Position numbers and translations under genes: made by a program. From NCBI GenBank assembly GCA_946539175.1, contig CAMNHH010000062.1:1-12207 (forward strand): 12,207 nt of DNA, in the 5' to 3' direction. Under the pieces are notes generated by a model. It saw nothing but the letters and a program-made list of their open reading frames with translations. It made no database searches and was not told the DNA's origin. This document shows, in pieces, positions 1-8,421 of the stretch. The DNA comes from an uncultured Clostridia bacterium. Its GTDB lineage: Bacteria > Bacillota > Clostridia > Oscillospirales > Oscillospiraceae. Positions within the stretch are counted from its first letter, which is position 1. Each line of letters begins with the position of its first letter.

Positions 1-3000
1 GGATCCAGCTTCTGAATTTCGACGTAGTAGGATTCATAATCTCCCACGTTGGCGGACCGGGAGATGCTGAAGCTGGTGCGGATCTCCTCGTCCAGCCGGA
101 CGGAGACCAGCAGCCGCAGGTTCTCCTTGTATTCGGGCGCCGGAGTCGTTGCGGGCTCGATCCAGATATATCCGCCGAAGGCTGCCCAGGCTGCCTGGTA
201 GCTCGGCCGGAAGTAGACGGTGACTTCACCCGCGTGGGCGGCGTCCACCACGTACTCATTGCCCACGCCATCGGGATACCAGGCGCTCAGGCTGCTGCCC
301 TGGACCGCCGCCACCTTCACCGGGTCGCCCACCGCCAGGGTGGTTTGGAGCATATACTCCCCTGCCGCGCCGGGATTGGCAGCAAACAGATCCTCCTGCC
401 GGAGATCCGTCAGCGACCATCCGTTGGGCCCGATCAGATAGTAGCCGGGCGTCAGATTCTTCCGAATGACGGCATGCACAGCGGGCGTGGTCCCGTCGGC
501 CTCAGTGATCAAGCAGACCTGCCGGGTGAATCTGTTCACGATATTGCCGTCCGGGAAGCCTATGACGGCAGTGGAGACCAGTCCGCCCTCCGGAACCTGG
601 ATGCTGTGATCGGCGGGGATCTCAATCCCCTCTGCGCCTATAATGGAGCGGGTTCCGCCGGTAACATCCCAGTTTCCTGCTCCGACGACGACCCTGCCGA
701 AGGCCAGGATGGCGGCTCTGTTCGTTTGGCTCCAGGCTGTCACCAGGACGTCTCCGTCCACCGAGAAGTCACCCGCCTGGATCTCAATGCCTTTGAAGGC
801 GTTGCAGTTGAGATCGCCGCTCACGTACATACTTCCTGCTCCGACATAGACGCCGTAGCCGTTGTCACAGTTGATCTCCGCATCACCGTTGACTGTGAAG
901 TCATCCTGAACATAGACTGCAGCGATCCGCTCCGCCTGGGCCTGCAGATCCCCGTTCAGCTGGCAGCTGCCCGTAATATACAGTGCGCCTGCGGGGCCGG
1001 TGAGATCCAGATCGCCGTTGACGCTCAGGCTGCCCTCCGGCAGACTGATGGCTCTGTGGGAGGCATTGACCGTGAGATCGCCGTTGATCTGCAGGCTTCC
1101 CTTTTCCATATAGACGCCGTAGCCCTTGAGAGTGGAATCGTTGTTGGTCAGCGTCAGACCGTTGGGAACGCTGATGGTCAGCCCGTCCATTTGCTCGCAG
1201 GCAAGGATCACGGCGCTCATGTCGAAGTCGGAGCTCCCATCATCCTCCGCCCAGTTTACTGCGCCGGTGATGGCGCCTCCGCTCAGGGTCAGGGTATTGG
1301 TGTCGGGGTCATAGCTGGCCTGGCCGTTCCCCAGAATATCCGCCTGGTTCGCCTCGTTGACCTGGACGCCGCCCACCCACAGAAGATAGACCGGATCGTG
1401 GATGATCACATGGGGTGCGGGCGTGACCCCATCGGCCTCCATAATGGTTCGGAAGCTGTTGCCGGAGATGGTGACGCTGCCGCCCGCGCCGCCCTCGGGC
1501 AGAACGAGCACCGCAGTGGCGGATCTCCAGATCCCGTTCCCGGCCAGAAGGGCCGCCTCAGAGGCCTCCACGTCCACGTGTCTGCCGGGTAATTGGATGG
1601 TATCTCCGGCATAGATGCCCACGCAGTCCCGGGCGCTGACGCTGACGTTCCGTTCCAGCCTTACGCTGCCCTCGGACGCGATGATGGGCGTGCCGTTGCC
1701 GAAGGGGAAAACATATCTGTAATTGCCCACGGGGGCCGGGCCTACCTGGGTGCCCACGGCGCGGACCTCCCCATCGACGGTAATATCTCCCCGGCCCGCG
1801 TAGATGCAGGCAGCGCTGCAGGCGGCGTCCACTTGACCGTTTACGGTGATCGGGCCAAAGCTGAAAACGCCCCAGCCGCCGCTCTGCCGGTCGTTGCGCA
1901 GATACAGATCGCCTTCCACCAGGAAGCTGCCGTTCTCGTCAGAATCCCCGGTGATCTCCACGCAGCTGTCGTCGACGGTGATCACGGACAGATTGCCCAG
2001 AACATGGAGTCTGTGTGCGGTTATGACGGGGAGGTCGGTGCTGACGCTGCCGGTGGTGTCCACGGTACAGTTGCCCTCGAGCCGAAGCTCCTCCTCGGCT
2101 TCCAGACAGCAGTTGCGGCAATCCCCGGCGATTCTGAGATTGTTGGCCCGGACGAGAGCCACCGGGCTGCCCACGTCTGCGACCAGGCCGCAGTTGGCCG
2201 TCAGATCGCCGCTGCAGTAAATCGCCTTGCAGCGCTCATCGGCATCGCCGGAGTTGAAGCGCAGGACCCCGCTGTAGCTCCGCAGCGTCAGCTCCGGCAG
2301 GCCGGACCAGATTGCCCAGCCGTAGCCCTCCTCCCAATCGCCGCTGCAGAGAATGTCGCGATCCAGGGTCAGGAGCTGGGCCTCCGGATCGTACCGGACC
2401 TTGCCGTCCCCCAGAACGTCCTGCATGTTGTACTCCGTGACCCGGACGCCCTGCACCACCAGGGGGAAGCTGGTTTTGTGGAGCACTGCGTGATCCGCCA
2501 CGGTGCTGCCGTCGCTCTTTGTGACGGTGTAAACCTGATGCAGGTTCTTTCCTTCTTCCAGAGCCATGGAGACCTGGGAGATTCTGCCGCCCTGGGGCAC
2601 CAGAAACACAGCGTCATCGGGGACGCTGATGCCCGCCATGCCCACGATGGCTCCATCGCTGTCGCCGCACACGTCCAGCTCTCTGCCTTCAAAAATGACC
2701 CAGCCATGGGCAAATACGCCAAAGCCCTTCTTGGCCATGACCTGGACGTCTCCCAGGAAACTGACGGTGCCGTTGCATTCGATGCCCCAGCGGGTATCGC
2801 AGCTCAGATCGCCGTCGAATTGCAGCAGATTGCCGCCCACAAACACCGCGTACCCGTCGCCGTTCAGCAGCTCCGTGCTGCCGTTGAAGAAGAGGTTCTC
2901 CATGGCGTAGACGCAGCCCGCCTCCTGGGTCTCAACGCGGGTGTTGCCGTTGATCTCCGCGCTGCCGTAGATCCGCAGGCCGTTTCCGTTCCGGCCCTCC

Positions 3001-6000
3001 AGATCCAGGTCGCCGTTGACCGTCAGATCGCCGTTTTGCAGGAAGACTCCGTCGTTTTCCGTATCCGTGCCAAGGTCTCCCTCCAGGCTGAGATCCCCGT
3101 CTCCCACGTAGATGCCGTAGGCCTCGCCGCTTTGGTCGTTGTTGGTGAGCTGCAGGCCGTTTGGCGCGGCAATACGCAGATCGCCCAGGGCCGGACCGGC
3201 GTAGATCACGGCGCTGCAGGAGATGCTGTCTCCGGAGCTGTCCCAGGCGCCGTAGTGACGGCCGCCATGCTCCGAACCCAGCAGGGTCAGGGTGTGGGTA
3301 TCCGGCTCGTAGCTGGCCAGGCCGTCCCAAAGCAGATCCTCCAGGCTGTCGCTGCTGACCTGGACGCCGTCCACCCACAGGTCGTAGTACCGCTGATAGA
3401 GCTCCACCTCCGGCGCCGCGCTGGTACTGCCGCCGACGGTGATGGTCTTGAACACGGTGGGCGAATGGTGATATTGGACCGTGACGCTGCTTACCGTGCT
3501 GCTGGAAGGCGCGACGATCCGGGCCCCGTTGAGGGCAAAGCTCCCCGCCAGGAAGGCCCGTCCCGTGCTCTTGATCCAGGCGCGGCCCGTGCCCAGCCGG
3601 AGGGCGCCGCCGGCAAAGATGCCGACGTTGCCGGCCGCGTCCACGTTAACGGCGTAGTCCAGGGTCACGTTTCCCTGTTCGCTGATGATGCCGCAGCCGT
3701 AGTTGAAGGGCTCCCAGCTGCTGTCGTAGCCCCCGGGATGTCCTGTGCCGTCGGTCTGGGCGGCGGTGACGTACAGATCGCCCCGCACGTGGATATTCCC
3801 GTTCCGAGACCACAGGGGAACGGAGGTACAGAAGGCTGAGAGGCTGCCCCGGACAGTAATATCCCCGTCCGCCGTGATTCCGAAGCCCGCGCCCTGGGCC
3901 GTGGAGCTGACCAGAAGGTCCACGCCCCCGCCAATGGTTACGCTGCCCCATCCGTCGGGGTCCACGGAGGAAATGCCGCTGCCGGTATTGGTTTGAAGCA
4001 GCACGCCGCCCTGAATCGTAACGGTTTTGGCCTGGATGGCATAGCCCGTCGGATCGCCGCTGCTGCGGGTGCAGTTGTAGTCCTCATTGATCAGGATGGT
4101 ATCCTCCGCCTTCAGGTGGCAGTCGGTGACGTTATGCAGCAGGGTGATGTTGGGCGCCTCCACCTGCCCCACCGCGTTGTAGGCGCTGAGATTGCTTGTG
4201 ATCCGAAGATTGCCCACGGAATAGATTCCCTTGATATCAGAAGCCGATCCGCTGCAGGACCGCAGCCGGAGCGTTCCGCTGCTGTCGTAGACGCTCAAAT
4301 CCATGCCGTCGGCATAGATGGCGTAAGCTCCGTGGTCCGTCCGGTTCGTATCGTAGAGGACGCGGTCCACAACGGCCAGGATCTCCGAATCCGGGTCGAA
4401 GCGGACCTTGCCGTCCCCCAGGATATCGTCCCGGTTTTCCGGCGTCACCAGGACGCCCTGGACCCAGAGCTCCGCCTTGTGGATGCGGACCTTGTCGGCC
4501 GGTGTGAACGCGTTGGCATACAGGATCATGTAGGTGCCGTCGGATTGGCCCACCACGCCCTTGTTCGGCACCAGGATCTTGTGGCCCTCCGGGATCTGGA
4601 TGCCCTGGGCGGCCTCAATGGCATGGCCGCCGGAGCTGATGTCCCAGTTGCCGCTGCCCACAGTGACGCTGCCGCCCGCCAGAATGCCGCTGCCGCCCTC
4701 CGCCTCGATATCCACCTCGTTGGCCCGGACGGAGCCGTTGAGCGCCATCACGGCGTCCCGCTCTGACACATGCATCAGGAGCTTGCCGCCCACGTTTACC
4801 TCGCCTGTGGCGATGGACAGGACGGGGTAATCCTCCGCCTCATTGTTGACCATGGTCAGATCTCCCGTGACCTGTACGCCGGTAAACGCCAGGATGGCGG
4901 CATCCTCGCAGTACCAGCTGCCGTTGACCGTGACGGAACGGTCGCTGTGCAGGGCGAACTCCTCATAGCTCGTTTCCAGGTCGCCGTTGACGGTCAGATC
5001 GAAGCCCTCCGCGTAGATCACGCTGGACTGATAGCCGCCGGTCAGCGAGGCGGGCTGGGAGCCGTTCACGTTCAGACTCCGGCTGCCGGGGTCAAAGCTG
5101 AGCTTGCCGTTGCCCAGTGGGTCGCCGCAGTTGCCGGAGTCCACAGCCGTGCCGCAGACCCAGAGATTGAAGAACCAGGTGAGGGTGCCGGCATAGTCCT
5201 GGAACTTGTCCGCGGTCCAGCTCAGATCCCCCACTGGGAAGTGGACCGTGGCCTCCACATTCTGGAAGGCATCGCCGGTGATGCTCGGCGCGCTGCCGGC
5301 GAAGGTGATCGTGTGGAGGTTGGAGCAGTTGAGAAACGCCACCGAGCCAATGCTCTGGACCGTGGCGGGGAAGGTCAGGGCGCTCAGCCCGGTGCAATCC
5401 CGTAAGGAGCCGCTGCTGATGGTCTTCACCTGGTTCAGATTCAGGCTGGTCAGATTCTTTGCGGAGGAACAGCTGTTGTAATAGACGTTTTCCACAGTGG
5501 CGGGGAGGGTGTAGGACGTTCTGCTGTTGGCGGCGGGATACCAGTACAGCACGGTCTTGCCTTTATTGAAGAATACCCCGTCCTGGGAGCTGTAGTTGGG
5601 GTTGCCGGAGGCAACGGTAAAGGCCGTGACCCCCGTGCAGAAGGTAAAGGCATGGAAGCCCACATAGGTCGTGGCGGCCGGGATGGATACGCTTGTCATG
5701 GTCCGGCTGTGTAAAAACGCATAGTTTTCGATCCGCTCCAGGCCGGAGGGGAAGGACACGGAACTCAGGACGTAGCAGTACGCAAAGCTGTACGAACCGA
5801 TCCTGGTCAGCGTGGAGGGAAACAATACGGACGTGACGTTGGAGCAGCCGCGGAAGGCCTGATTGCCGACGGACTGCACGCCGCTGCCGAGGTTGATTTT
5901 TTTGACGGAGCTGCGGTACGCGTACCAGGGGGGGCGGTTGCTGTCGTTGTCCTCATAGTCGTTCATTGCACCGCTGCCGGTGATGCTGAGCAGACCGGTT

Positions 6001-6353
6001 TCGGTGTTCAGGCTCCAGCTCAGGTTGTCGCCGCAGGAGCCGGAATAGACCGCCGCCGGGAGATCCGGCACAGGGGCAGGGGGCTCCGGGTCCACGGCCA
6101 TCGGATCCAGAGGCAGAGCCTCCGGCAGCAGGTCCGCATCGGGCGGGTCGGCGGGGTCGTCCCGCTCTGTCGGTCCGGCAGAGTCTGCCGGCAGCGGAAT
6201 GCCGCCGGGCCCAGAGGCCGCCGCAGGCGCCGCACTCTCCCGGGGAGAAGCGGGCTCCGCCGCGGCGGAAGCGTCCTCCAGCGCAAAGCTGCCGGGCAGC
6301 AGGGTGCAGACCAGCGCCAGTGCCAGAAGGCAGGCCAACAATCTTCTTAACAT
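1..6353 (-). CDS. giant secreted modular surface protein with BspA-type leucine-rich repeats (3' end outside window)
   Basis: An uninterrupted reading frame of 2117 codons starts at ATG 6353-6351, preceded by a GGAGGT Shine-Dalgarno with 7-nt spacing, and runs off the left edge. Residues 1-24 form a signal peptide (MLRRLLACLLALALVC, then a likely SFA/LE cleavage). About 25-102 is an acidic Pro/Ala-rich linker. About 103-390 is a BspA-like LRR domain with repeated F-P-[SA]-[TG]-[LV]...I...AF..C patterns. Five modules follow, headed by LWVxGVxV...DILGDGxxxxDPxxxxL at residues 397, 629, 992, 1298 (LVVQG variant) and 1658. Each is a glycine/valine-rich solenoid with recurring NGDL turns, probably a right-handed beta-helix. 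About 1966-2064 resembles a small starch-binding-like beta domain (YYLIGPNGWS ... WYPDG ... VTVYFRP). I infer a cell-surface or secreted role in adhesion or glycan binding; no catalytic site was recognised. Any wall anchor would lie off the left edge. The frame was checked at all five module headers and holds throughout. Confidence 0.92.
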   Translation of the reverse strand, partial: MLRRLLACLLALALVCTLLPGSFALEDASAAAEPASPRESAAPAAASGPGGIPLPADSAGPTERDDPADPPDADLLPEALPLDPMAVDPEPPAPVPDLPAAVYSGSCGDNLSWSLNTETGLLSITGSGAMNDYEDNDSNRPPWYAYRSSVKKINLGSGVQSVGNQAFRGCSNVTSVLFPSTLTRIGSYSFAYCYVLSSVSFPSGLERIENYAFLHSRTMTSVSIPAATTYVGFHAFTFCTGVTAFTVASGNPNYSSQDGVFFNKGKTVLYWYPAANSRTSYTLPATVENVYYNSCSSAKNLTSLNLNQVKTISSGSLRDCTGLSALTFPATVQSIGSVAFLNCSNLHTITFAGSAPSITGDAFQNVEATVHFPVGDLSWTADKFQDYAGTLTWFFNLWVCGTAVDSGNCGDPLGNGKLSFDPGSRSLNVNGSQPASLTGGYQSSVIYAEGFDLTVNGDLETSYEEFALHSDRSVTVNGSWYCEDAAILAFTGVQVTGDLTMVNNEAEDYPVLSIATGEVNVGGKLLMHVSERDAVMALNGSVRANEVDIEAEGGSGILAGGSVTVGSGNWDISSGGHAIEAAQGIQIPEGHKILVPNKGVVGQSDGTYMILYANAFTPADKVRIHKAELWVQGVLVTPENRDDILGDGKVRFDPDSEILAVVDRVLYDTNRTDHGAYAIYADGMDLSVYDSSGTLRLRSCSGSASDIKGIYSVGNLRITSNLSAYNAVGQVEAPNITLLHNVTDCHLKAEDTILINEDYNCTRSSGDPTGYAIQAKTVTIQGGVLLQTNTGSGISSVDPDGWGSVTIGGGVDLLVSSTAQGAGFGITADGDITVRGSLSAFCTSVPLWSRNGNIHVRGDLYVTAAQTDGTGHPGGYDSSWEPFNYGCGIISEQGNVTLDYAVNVDAAGNVGIFAGGALRLGTGRAWIKSTGRAFLAGSFALNGARIVAPSSSTVSSVTVQYHHSPTVFKTITVGGSTSAAPEVELYQRYYDLWVDGVQVSSDSLEDLLWDGLASYEPDTHTLTLLGSEHGGRHYGAWDSSGDSISCSAVIYAGPALGDLRIAAPNGLQLTNNDQSGEAYGIYVGDGDLSLEGDLGTDTENDGVFLQNGDLTVNGDLDLEGRNGNGLRIYGSAEINGNTRVETQEAGCVYAMENLFFNGSTELLNGDGYAVFVGGNLLQFDGDLSCDTRWGIECNGTVSFLGDVQVMAKKGFGVFAHGWVIFEGRELDVCGDSDGAIVGMAGISVPDDAVFLVPQGGRISQVSMALEEGKNLHQVYTVTKSDGSTVADHAVLHKTSFPLVVQGVRVTEYNMQDVLGDGKVRYDPEAQLLTLDRDILCSGDWEEGYGWAIWSGLPELTLRSYSGVLRFNSGDADERCKAIYCSGDLTANCGLVADVGSPVALVRANNLRIAGDCRNCCLEAEEELRLEGNCTVDTTGSVSTDLPVITAHRLHVLGNLSVITVDDSCVEITGDSDENGSFLVEGDLYLRNDRQSGGWGVFSFGPITVNGQVDAACSAACIYAGRGDITVDGEVRAVGTQVGPAPVGNYRYVFPFGNGTPIIASEGSVRLERNVSVSARDCVGIYAGDTIQLPGRHVDVEASEAALLAGNGIWRSATAVLVLPEGGAGGSVTISGNSFRTIMEADGVTPAPHVIIHDPVYLLWVGGVQVNEANQADILGNGQASYDPDTNTLTLSGGAITGAVNWAEDDGSSDFDMSAVILACEQMDGLTISVPNGLTLTNNDSTLKGYGVYMEKGSLQINGDLTVNASHRAISLPEGSLSVNGDLDLTGPAGALYITGSCQLNGDLQAQAERIAAVYVQDDFTVNGDAEINCDNGYGVYVGAGSMYVSGDLNCNAFKGIEIQAGDFSVDGDVLVTAWSQTNRAAILAFGRVVVGAGNWDVTGGTRSIIGAEGIEIPADHSIQVPEGGLVSTAVIGFPDGNIVNRFTRQVCLITEADGTTPAVHAVIRKNLTPGYYLIGPNGWSLTDLRQEDLFAANPGAAGEYMLQTTLAVGDPVKVAAVQGSSLSAWYPDGVGNEYVVDAAHAGEVTVYFRPSYQAAWAAFGGYIWIEPATTPAPEYKENLRLLVSVRLDEEIRTSFSISRSANVGDYESYYVEIQKLD
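460..5165 (-). repeat. array of five diverged solenoid modules in the giant surface protein
   Basis: Five protein-level modules lie in tandem: about 5165-4470, 4469-3381, 3380-2463, 2462-1383 and 1382-460 (232, 363, 306, 360 and about 308 residues). Each opens with a header of the form LWVxGVQV, then N..D[IV]LGDG and a YDPxxxTLTL-like strand. Each then continues with short turns repeating VNGDL, GIYV and GDL. Modules close with a shared segment such as GxGNWD...A..GI.IP..H.I.VP..G (modules 1 and 5, diverged in 2-4). At DNA level the copies are degenerate, but short identical blocks recur, for example the 11-mer gatcgccgttg near 1012, 1078 and 3010. The pattern suggests internal duplication followed by divergence. 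Confidence 0.8.
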
Positions 6354-6414
6354 GATGAATACCTCCATTCCGCGTCAATTTCGTGTCATTGTTGAGGCGA
6401 TTCCTGTCAGTCTC

Positions 6415-6423
6415 ATTATAGCA
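6415..6423 (-). promoter_or_regulatory. extended -10 promoter of the giant surface protein gene
   Basis: Read on the minus strand the site is TGCTATAAT: a perfect -10 hexamer (6420-6415) with the TGn extension. No good -35 hexamer sits 16-18 bases upstream, which fits an extended -10 promoter. Transcription would begin near 6408, giving a leader of about 55 nt before the ATG at 6353. The upstream stretch 6424-6516 is AT-rich and holds no gene. Confidence 0.6.
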
Positions 6424-6516
6424 TAGTTTTGCGCATAATGGCCCATCAAAAGCAAAATTTTTTTCATTTATTTTCCTGCTTTTGCACATTTGGTCTGTTT
6501 TTCCGGTCCGTGAAAC

Positions 6517-6556
6517 AAAAAAATGCCCGGCAGAGGCATCTGCCGGGCGGTTTTTT
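6517..6556 (-). terminator. rho-independent terminator after rpoD, usable in both directions
   Basis: A perfect 10-bp stem (gcccggcaga at 6525-6534 with tctgccgggc at 6539-6548) closes a 4-nt loop. On the minus strand the stem is followed by ATTTTTTTG, ending rpoD 18 bases after its stop codon. On the plus strand it is followed by GGTTTTTTG, so it can also stop rightward transcripts. It separates rpoD from the surface-protein promoter. Confidence 0.92.
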
Positions 6557-6573
6557 GTTCAAATGATCTGCAA

Positions 6574-7698
6574 TCAGCAGTAGAAGTCCTTGATCTTCTT
6601 GGCGCGGCTGGGGTGCCGCAGCTTGCGGATGGCCTTGTTTTCGATCTGGCGGATTCGCTCCCGGGTGACGCCGAACTTCTGGCCCACCTCCTCCAGGGTG
6701 TGATTGCGGCCGTCGTACATGCCGAAGCGCATGCGCAGCACGTCCGCCTCCCGCTGGGTCAGGGTGTTGAGAATCTCGGCCAGGGCCTCGGCCAGCATGG
6801 TGTTGGAGGTGGACTCGGCGGGGCCGGGGGTGTTGTCGTCCTCCACGAAGGAGCCGATGGTGGTGTCTTCCTCGTCGCCCACGGGGGTATCCAGGGAGAG
6901 GGTGTCGGCGGCGGTGCGGTTTGCCTCGATGATCTTCTCGATGGGCAGGCCCAGCTCGTCGGCGATCTCCTCCAGCGTGGGCTCCCGGCCCAGCTCCTGC
7001 ACCAGCTTCCGGTTGCAGCGGGTGGCCTTGTTGATGACCTCCACCATATGGACCGGGACCCGGATGGTCCTGGCCTGGTCCGCAATGGCCCGGGTGATGG
7101 CCTGGCGGATCCACCAGGTGGCGTAGGTGGAGAACTTGTTGCCCTTGGTGTAGTCGAACTTATCCACAGCCCGGATCAGGCCCGTGTTGCCCTCCTGGAT
7201 CAGATCCAGGATGTGCAGGCCCCGGCCGGAATACTTCTTGGCGATGGACACCACCAGCCGCAGGTTGGCCTCGGTGAGCTTTTTCTTGGCTTCCTTGTCG
7301 CCGGTGGAGACCTTCTGCGCCAGCTCCGTCTCCTCCTCCGGGGTCAGCAGGGGGATCTGCCCGATCTCCTTTAAGTACATGCGGACCGGATCGTCCAGAT
7401 TATACTCGGCAGCCAGCTCCACGGGGTCGATGATCTCCTCATCGCTCTCCATGCCCGGCAGATCCAGGGGACCGTCGTCGTCCAGCTCCAGCTCAGCCCC
7501 CACGATCTGGATGCCCATGGACTCCAGCATCTCGTAGACCTGCTCAATCTGCTCCACGGTGCAGGGAATCTTGGACAGCTCGTTGTTCAGCTCGCTGGCC
7601 TGCAGCATACCCTCCTTCTTGCCCTTGTTCACAAGGGCCGTGATGGGGCCCGCCATGGCCTCAATGCTTGGATTGGTGTTCTTTTTGGGTGTAGACAT
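6574..7698 (-). CDS. rpoD: RNA polymerase primary sigma factor RpoD/SigA
   Basis: The 374-residue product is the housekeeping sigma-70 factor, which directs core RNA polymerase to -10/-35 promoters. A region 1.1-like segment covers about residues 10-70, then an acidic spacer. Region 1.2 is at about 102-130 (DDPVRMYLKEIGQIPLLTPEEE). Region 2 is at about 143-215, including ANLRLVVSIAKKY and the -10 recognition and melting segment TYATWWIRQAITRAI. Region 3 is at about 220-290 (LGREPTLEEIADELGLP). Region 4 is at about 305-370, with the -35 helix-turn-helix LEEVGQKFGVTRERIRQIE. Length and order match short Firmicutes SigA proteins that lack the long non-conserved insert of proteobacterial RpoD. 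The ATG at 7698 has an AGGAAG ribosome site. The gene has its own consensus promoter and terminator and appears monocistronic. In many Clostridia rpoD follows dnaG; here the upstream neighbour is the divergent tadA. Confidence 0.98.
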   Translation of the reverse strand: MSTPKKNTNPSIEAMAGPITALVNKGKKEGMLQASELNNELSKIPCTVEQIEQVYEMLESMGIQIVGAELELDDDGPLDLPGMESDEEIIDPVELAAEYNLDDPVRMYLKEIGQIPLLTPEEETELAQKVSTGDKEAKKKLTEANLRLVVSIAKKYSGRGLHILDLIQEGNTGLIRAVDKFDYTKGNKFSTYATWWIRQAITRAIADQARTIRVPVHMVEVINKATRCNRKLVQELGREPTLEEIADELGLPIEKIIEANRTAADTLSLDTPVGDEEDTTIGSFVEDDNTPGPAESTSNTMLAEALAEILNTLTQREADVLRMRFGMYDGRNHTLEEVGQKFGVTRERIRQIENKAIRKLRHPSRAKKIKDFYC

Positions 7699-7777
7699 AG
7701 CGCACTTCCTTTGTTGTAACGAAAGGGGAATCCCCCCCGGCGGAGCCGGAAAACAGGGGCCCCGGAAAATTCATCTC

Positions 7778-7806
7778 ATTATATTACAATCTTCTCTGCT
7801 TGGCAA
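7778..7806 (-). promoter_or_regulatory. sigma-A promoter of rpoD
   Basis: On the minus strand, TTGCCA (7806-7801) and TATAAT (7783-7778) are separated by exactly 17 bases. The predicted start is near 7771, leaving a 5' leader of about 73 nt before the rpoD ATG. The leader is GC-rich with short self-complementary stretches (GGGGCCCC, GGGGATTCCCC). RpoD is therefore likely made from a promoter it recognises itself. Confidence 0.85.
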
Positions 7807-7847
7807 GCCCTTTTCCGCAATTTTTTCAAAAACTTCCCAATTTCCCC

Positions 7848-7876
7848 TTGTAAATTTCAGCGGGCTCGGGTAGGAT
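7848..7876 (+). promoter_or_regulatory. candidate sigma-A promoter of tadA
   Basis: TTGTAA (7848-7853) and TAGGAT (7871-7876) are spaced by 17 bases. The predicted start, near 7883, falls at the edge of the ribosome-binding sequence, so the leader would be very short. This is a weaker match than the rpoD promoter that diverges from the same 198-bp intergenic region. Confidence 0.45.
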
Positions 7877-7896
7877 ATAGGCAGGAGGTGAGGACC

Positions 7897-8382
7897 GTGG
7901 AGGATACGGATTTCATGGGCCGGGCTCTGGAGCTGGCCCGGCAGGCCGCCGCCGAAGGCGAAGTTCCGGTGGGCTGCGTGGTGACTCTGGGAGACCGCAT
8001 CGTGGGAGAGGGCCGCAACCGCCGGGAGACCGGCAAAAACGCCCTCTGCCATGCGGAGCTGGAGGCCATTGACGCCGCCTGCAGGAGCCTCGGCGGCTGG
8101 CGGCTCTGGGCGTGTACCCTCTACGTGACTCTGGAGCCCTGCCCCATGTGCGCGGGGGCCATCATAAACGCCCGGATCCCCCGGGTGGTTTACGGGGCGG
8201 CGGACCCGAAAAACGGCAGCTGCGGCTCGGTGGTGAATCTCTTTTCCCTGCCCTTCAACCACAGGCCGGAGATGCTTGGCGGGGTGCTGGAAGCGGAATG
8301 CGCCGAGCTGCTGCGGACCTTCTTTGCGCGGCTGCGGCTGCAGCGGCCCCGCAGACGGCATTGGACCCCCGGCGAGAGATAG
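7897..8382 (+). CDS. tadA: tRNA-specific adenosine deaminase TadA
   Basis: This 161-residue enzyme deaminates A34 to inosine in the anticodon of tRNA-Arg(ACG), allowing it to read the CGN codons. It shows the zinc-dependent cytidine-deaminase-superfamily signature: H52-A-E54 (zinc ligand and proton shuttle) and P81-C82-P-M-C85 (zinc ligands), with the typical EVPVGCVV strand and an N91-ARIPRVVYGA segment after them. GTG at 7897 is chosen as start because AGGAGG at 7883-7888 lies 8 bases upstream. An in-frame GTG at 7888 overlaps that ribosome site, and ATG at 7915 would remove the first turn of helix 1. Length is normal for bacterial TadA. In many Firmicutes tadA is followed by the SRP RNA gene and dnaX; here a terminator follows at once and neither is present. 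Confidence 0.96.
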   Translation: MEDTDFMGRALELARQAAAEGEVPVGCVVTLGDRIVGEGRNRRETGKNALCHAELEAIDAACRSLGGWRLWACTLYVTLEPCPMCAGAIINARIPRVVYGAADPKNGSCGSVVNLFSLPFNHRPEMLGGVLEAECAELLRTFFARLRLQRPRRRHWTPGER

Positions 8383-8412
8383 AAAAACGAGCTCCCGAAG
8401 GAGCTCGTTTTT
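8383..8412. terminator. bidirectional rho-independent terminator between convergent genes
   Basis: A perfect inverted repeat has 13-base arms (8383-8395 and 8400-8412) around a cgaa loop. The inner 8 bp (cgagctcc/ggagctcg) are GC-rich and are flanked by A5 and T5, so the structure works on both strands. It begins directly after the tadA stop codon and lies 9 bases beyond the stop of the convergent gene at 8422. Confidence 0.92.
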
Positions 8413-8421
8413 CTGCTTCGA

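Noticed and set aside
1..6. GGATCC at the exact start of the window as a clone boundary
   Set aside because: The same hexamer occurs several more times inside the window (for example near 6104, 7107 and 8173), so its presence at the edge is not informative.
234..5405. Long plus-strand open frames (234-1592, 1593-3839, 3993-4766, 4770-5405) opposite the giant surface protein
   Set aside because: They are all in the frame whose codons pair exactly with the minus-strand codons. They lack a Shine-Dalgarno and give low-complexity Ala/Val/Asp-rich protein without domains. The minus frame has signal peptide, RBS, promoter and repeated domains.
5953..6489. 178-codon minus-strand frame overlapping the start of the surface protein
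   Set aside because: Its first third covers the promoter and leader of the surface protein and the rest is an out-of-frame reading of its signal peptide and linker.
6523..7374. 283-codon plus-strand frame opposite rpoD
   Set aside because: Starts inside the terminator hairpin and is the antisense of a clearly conserved sigma factor.
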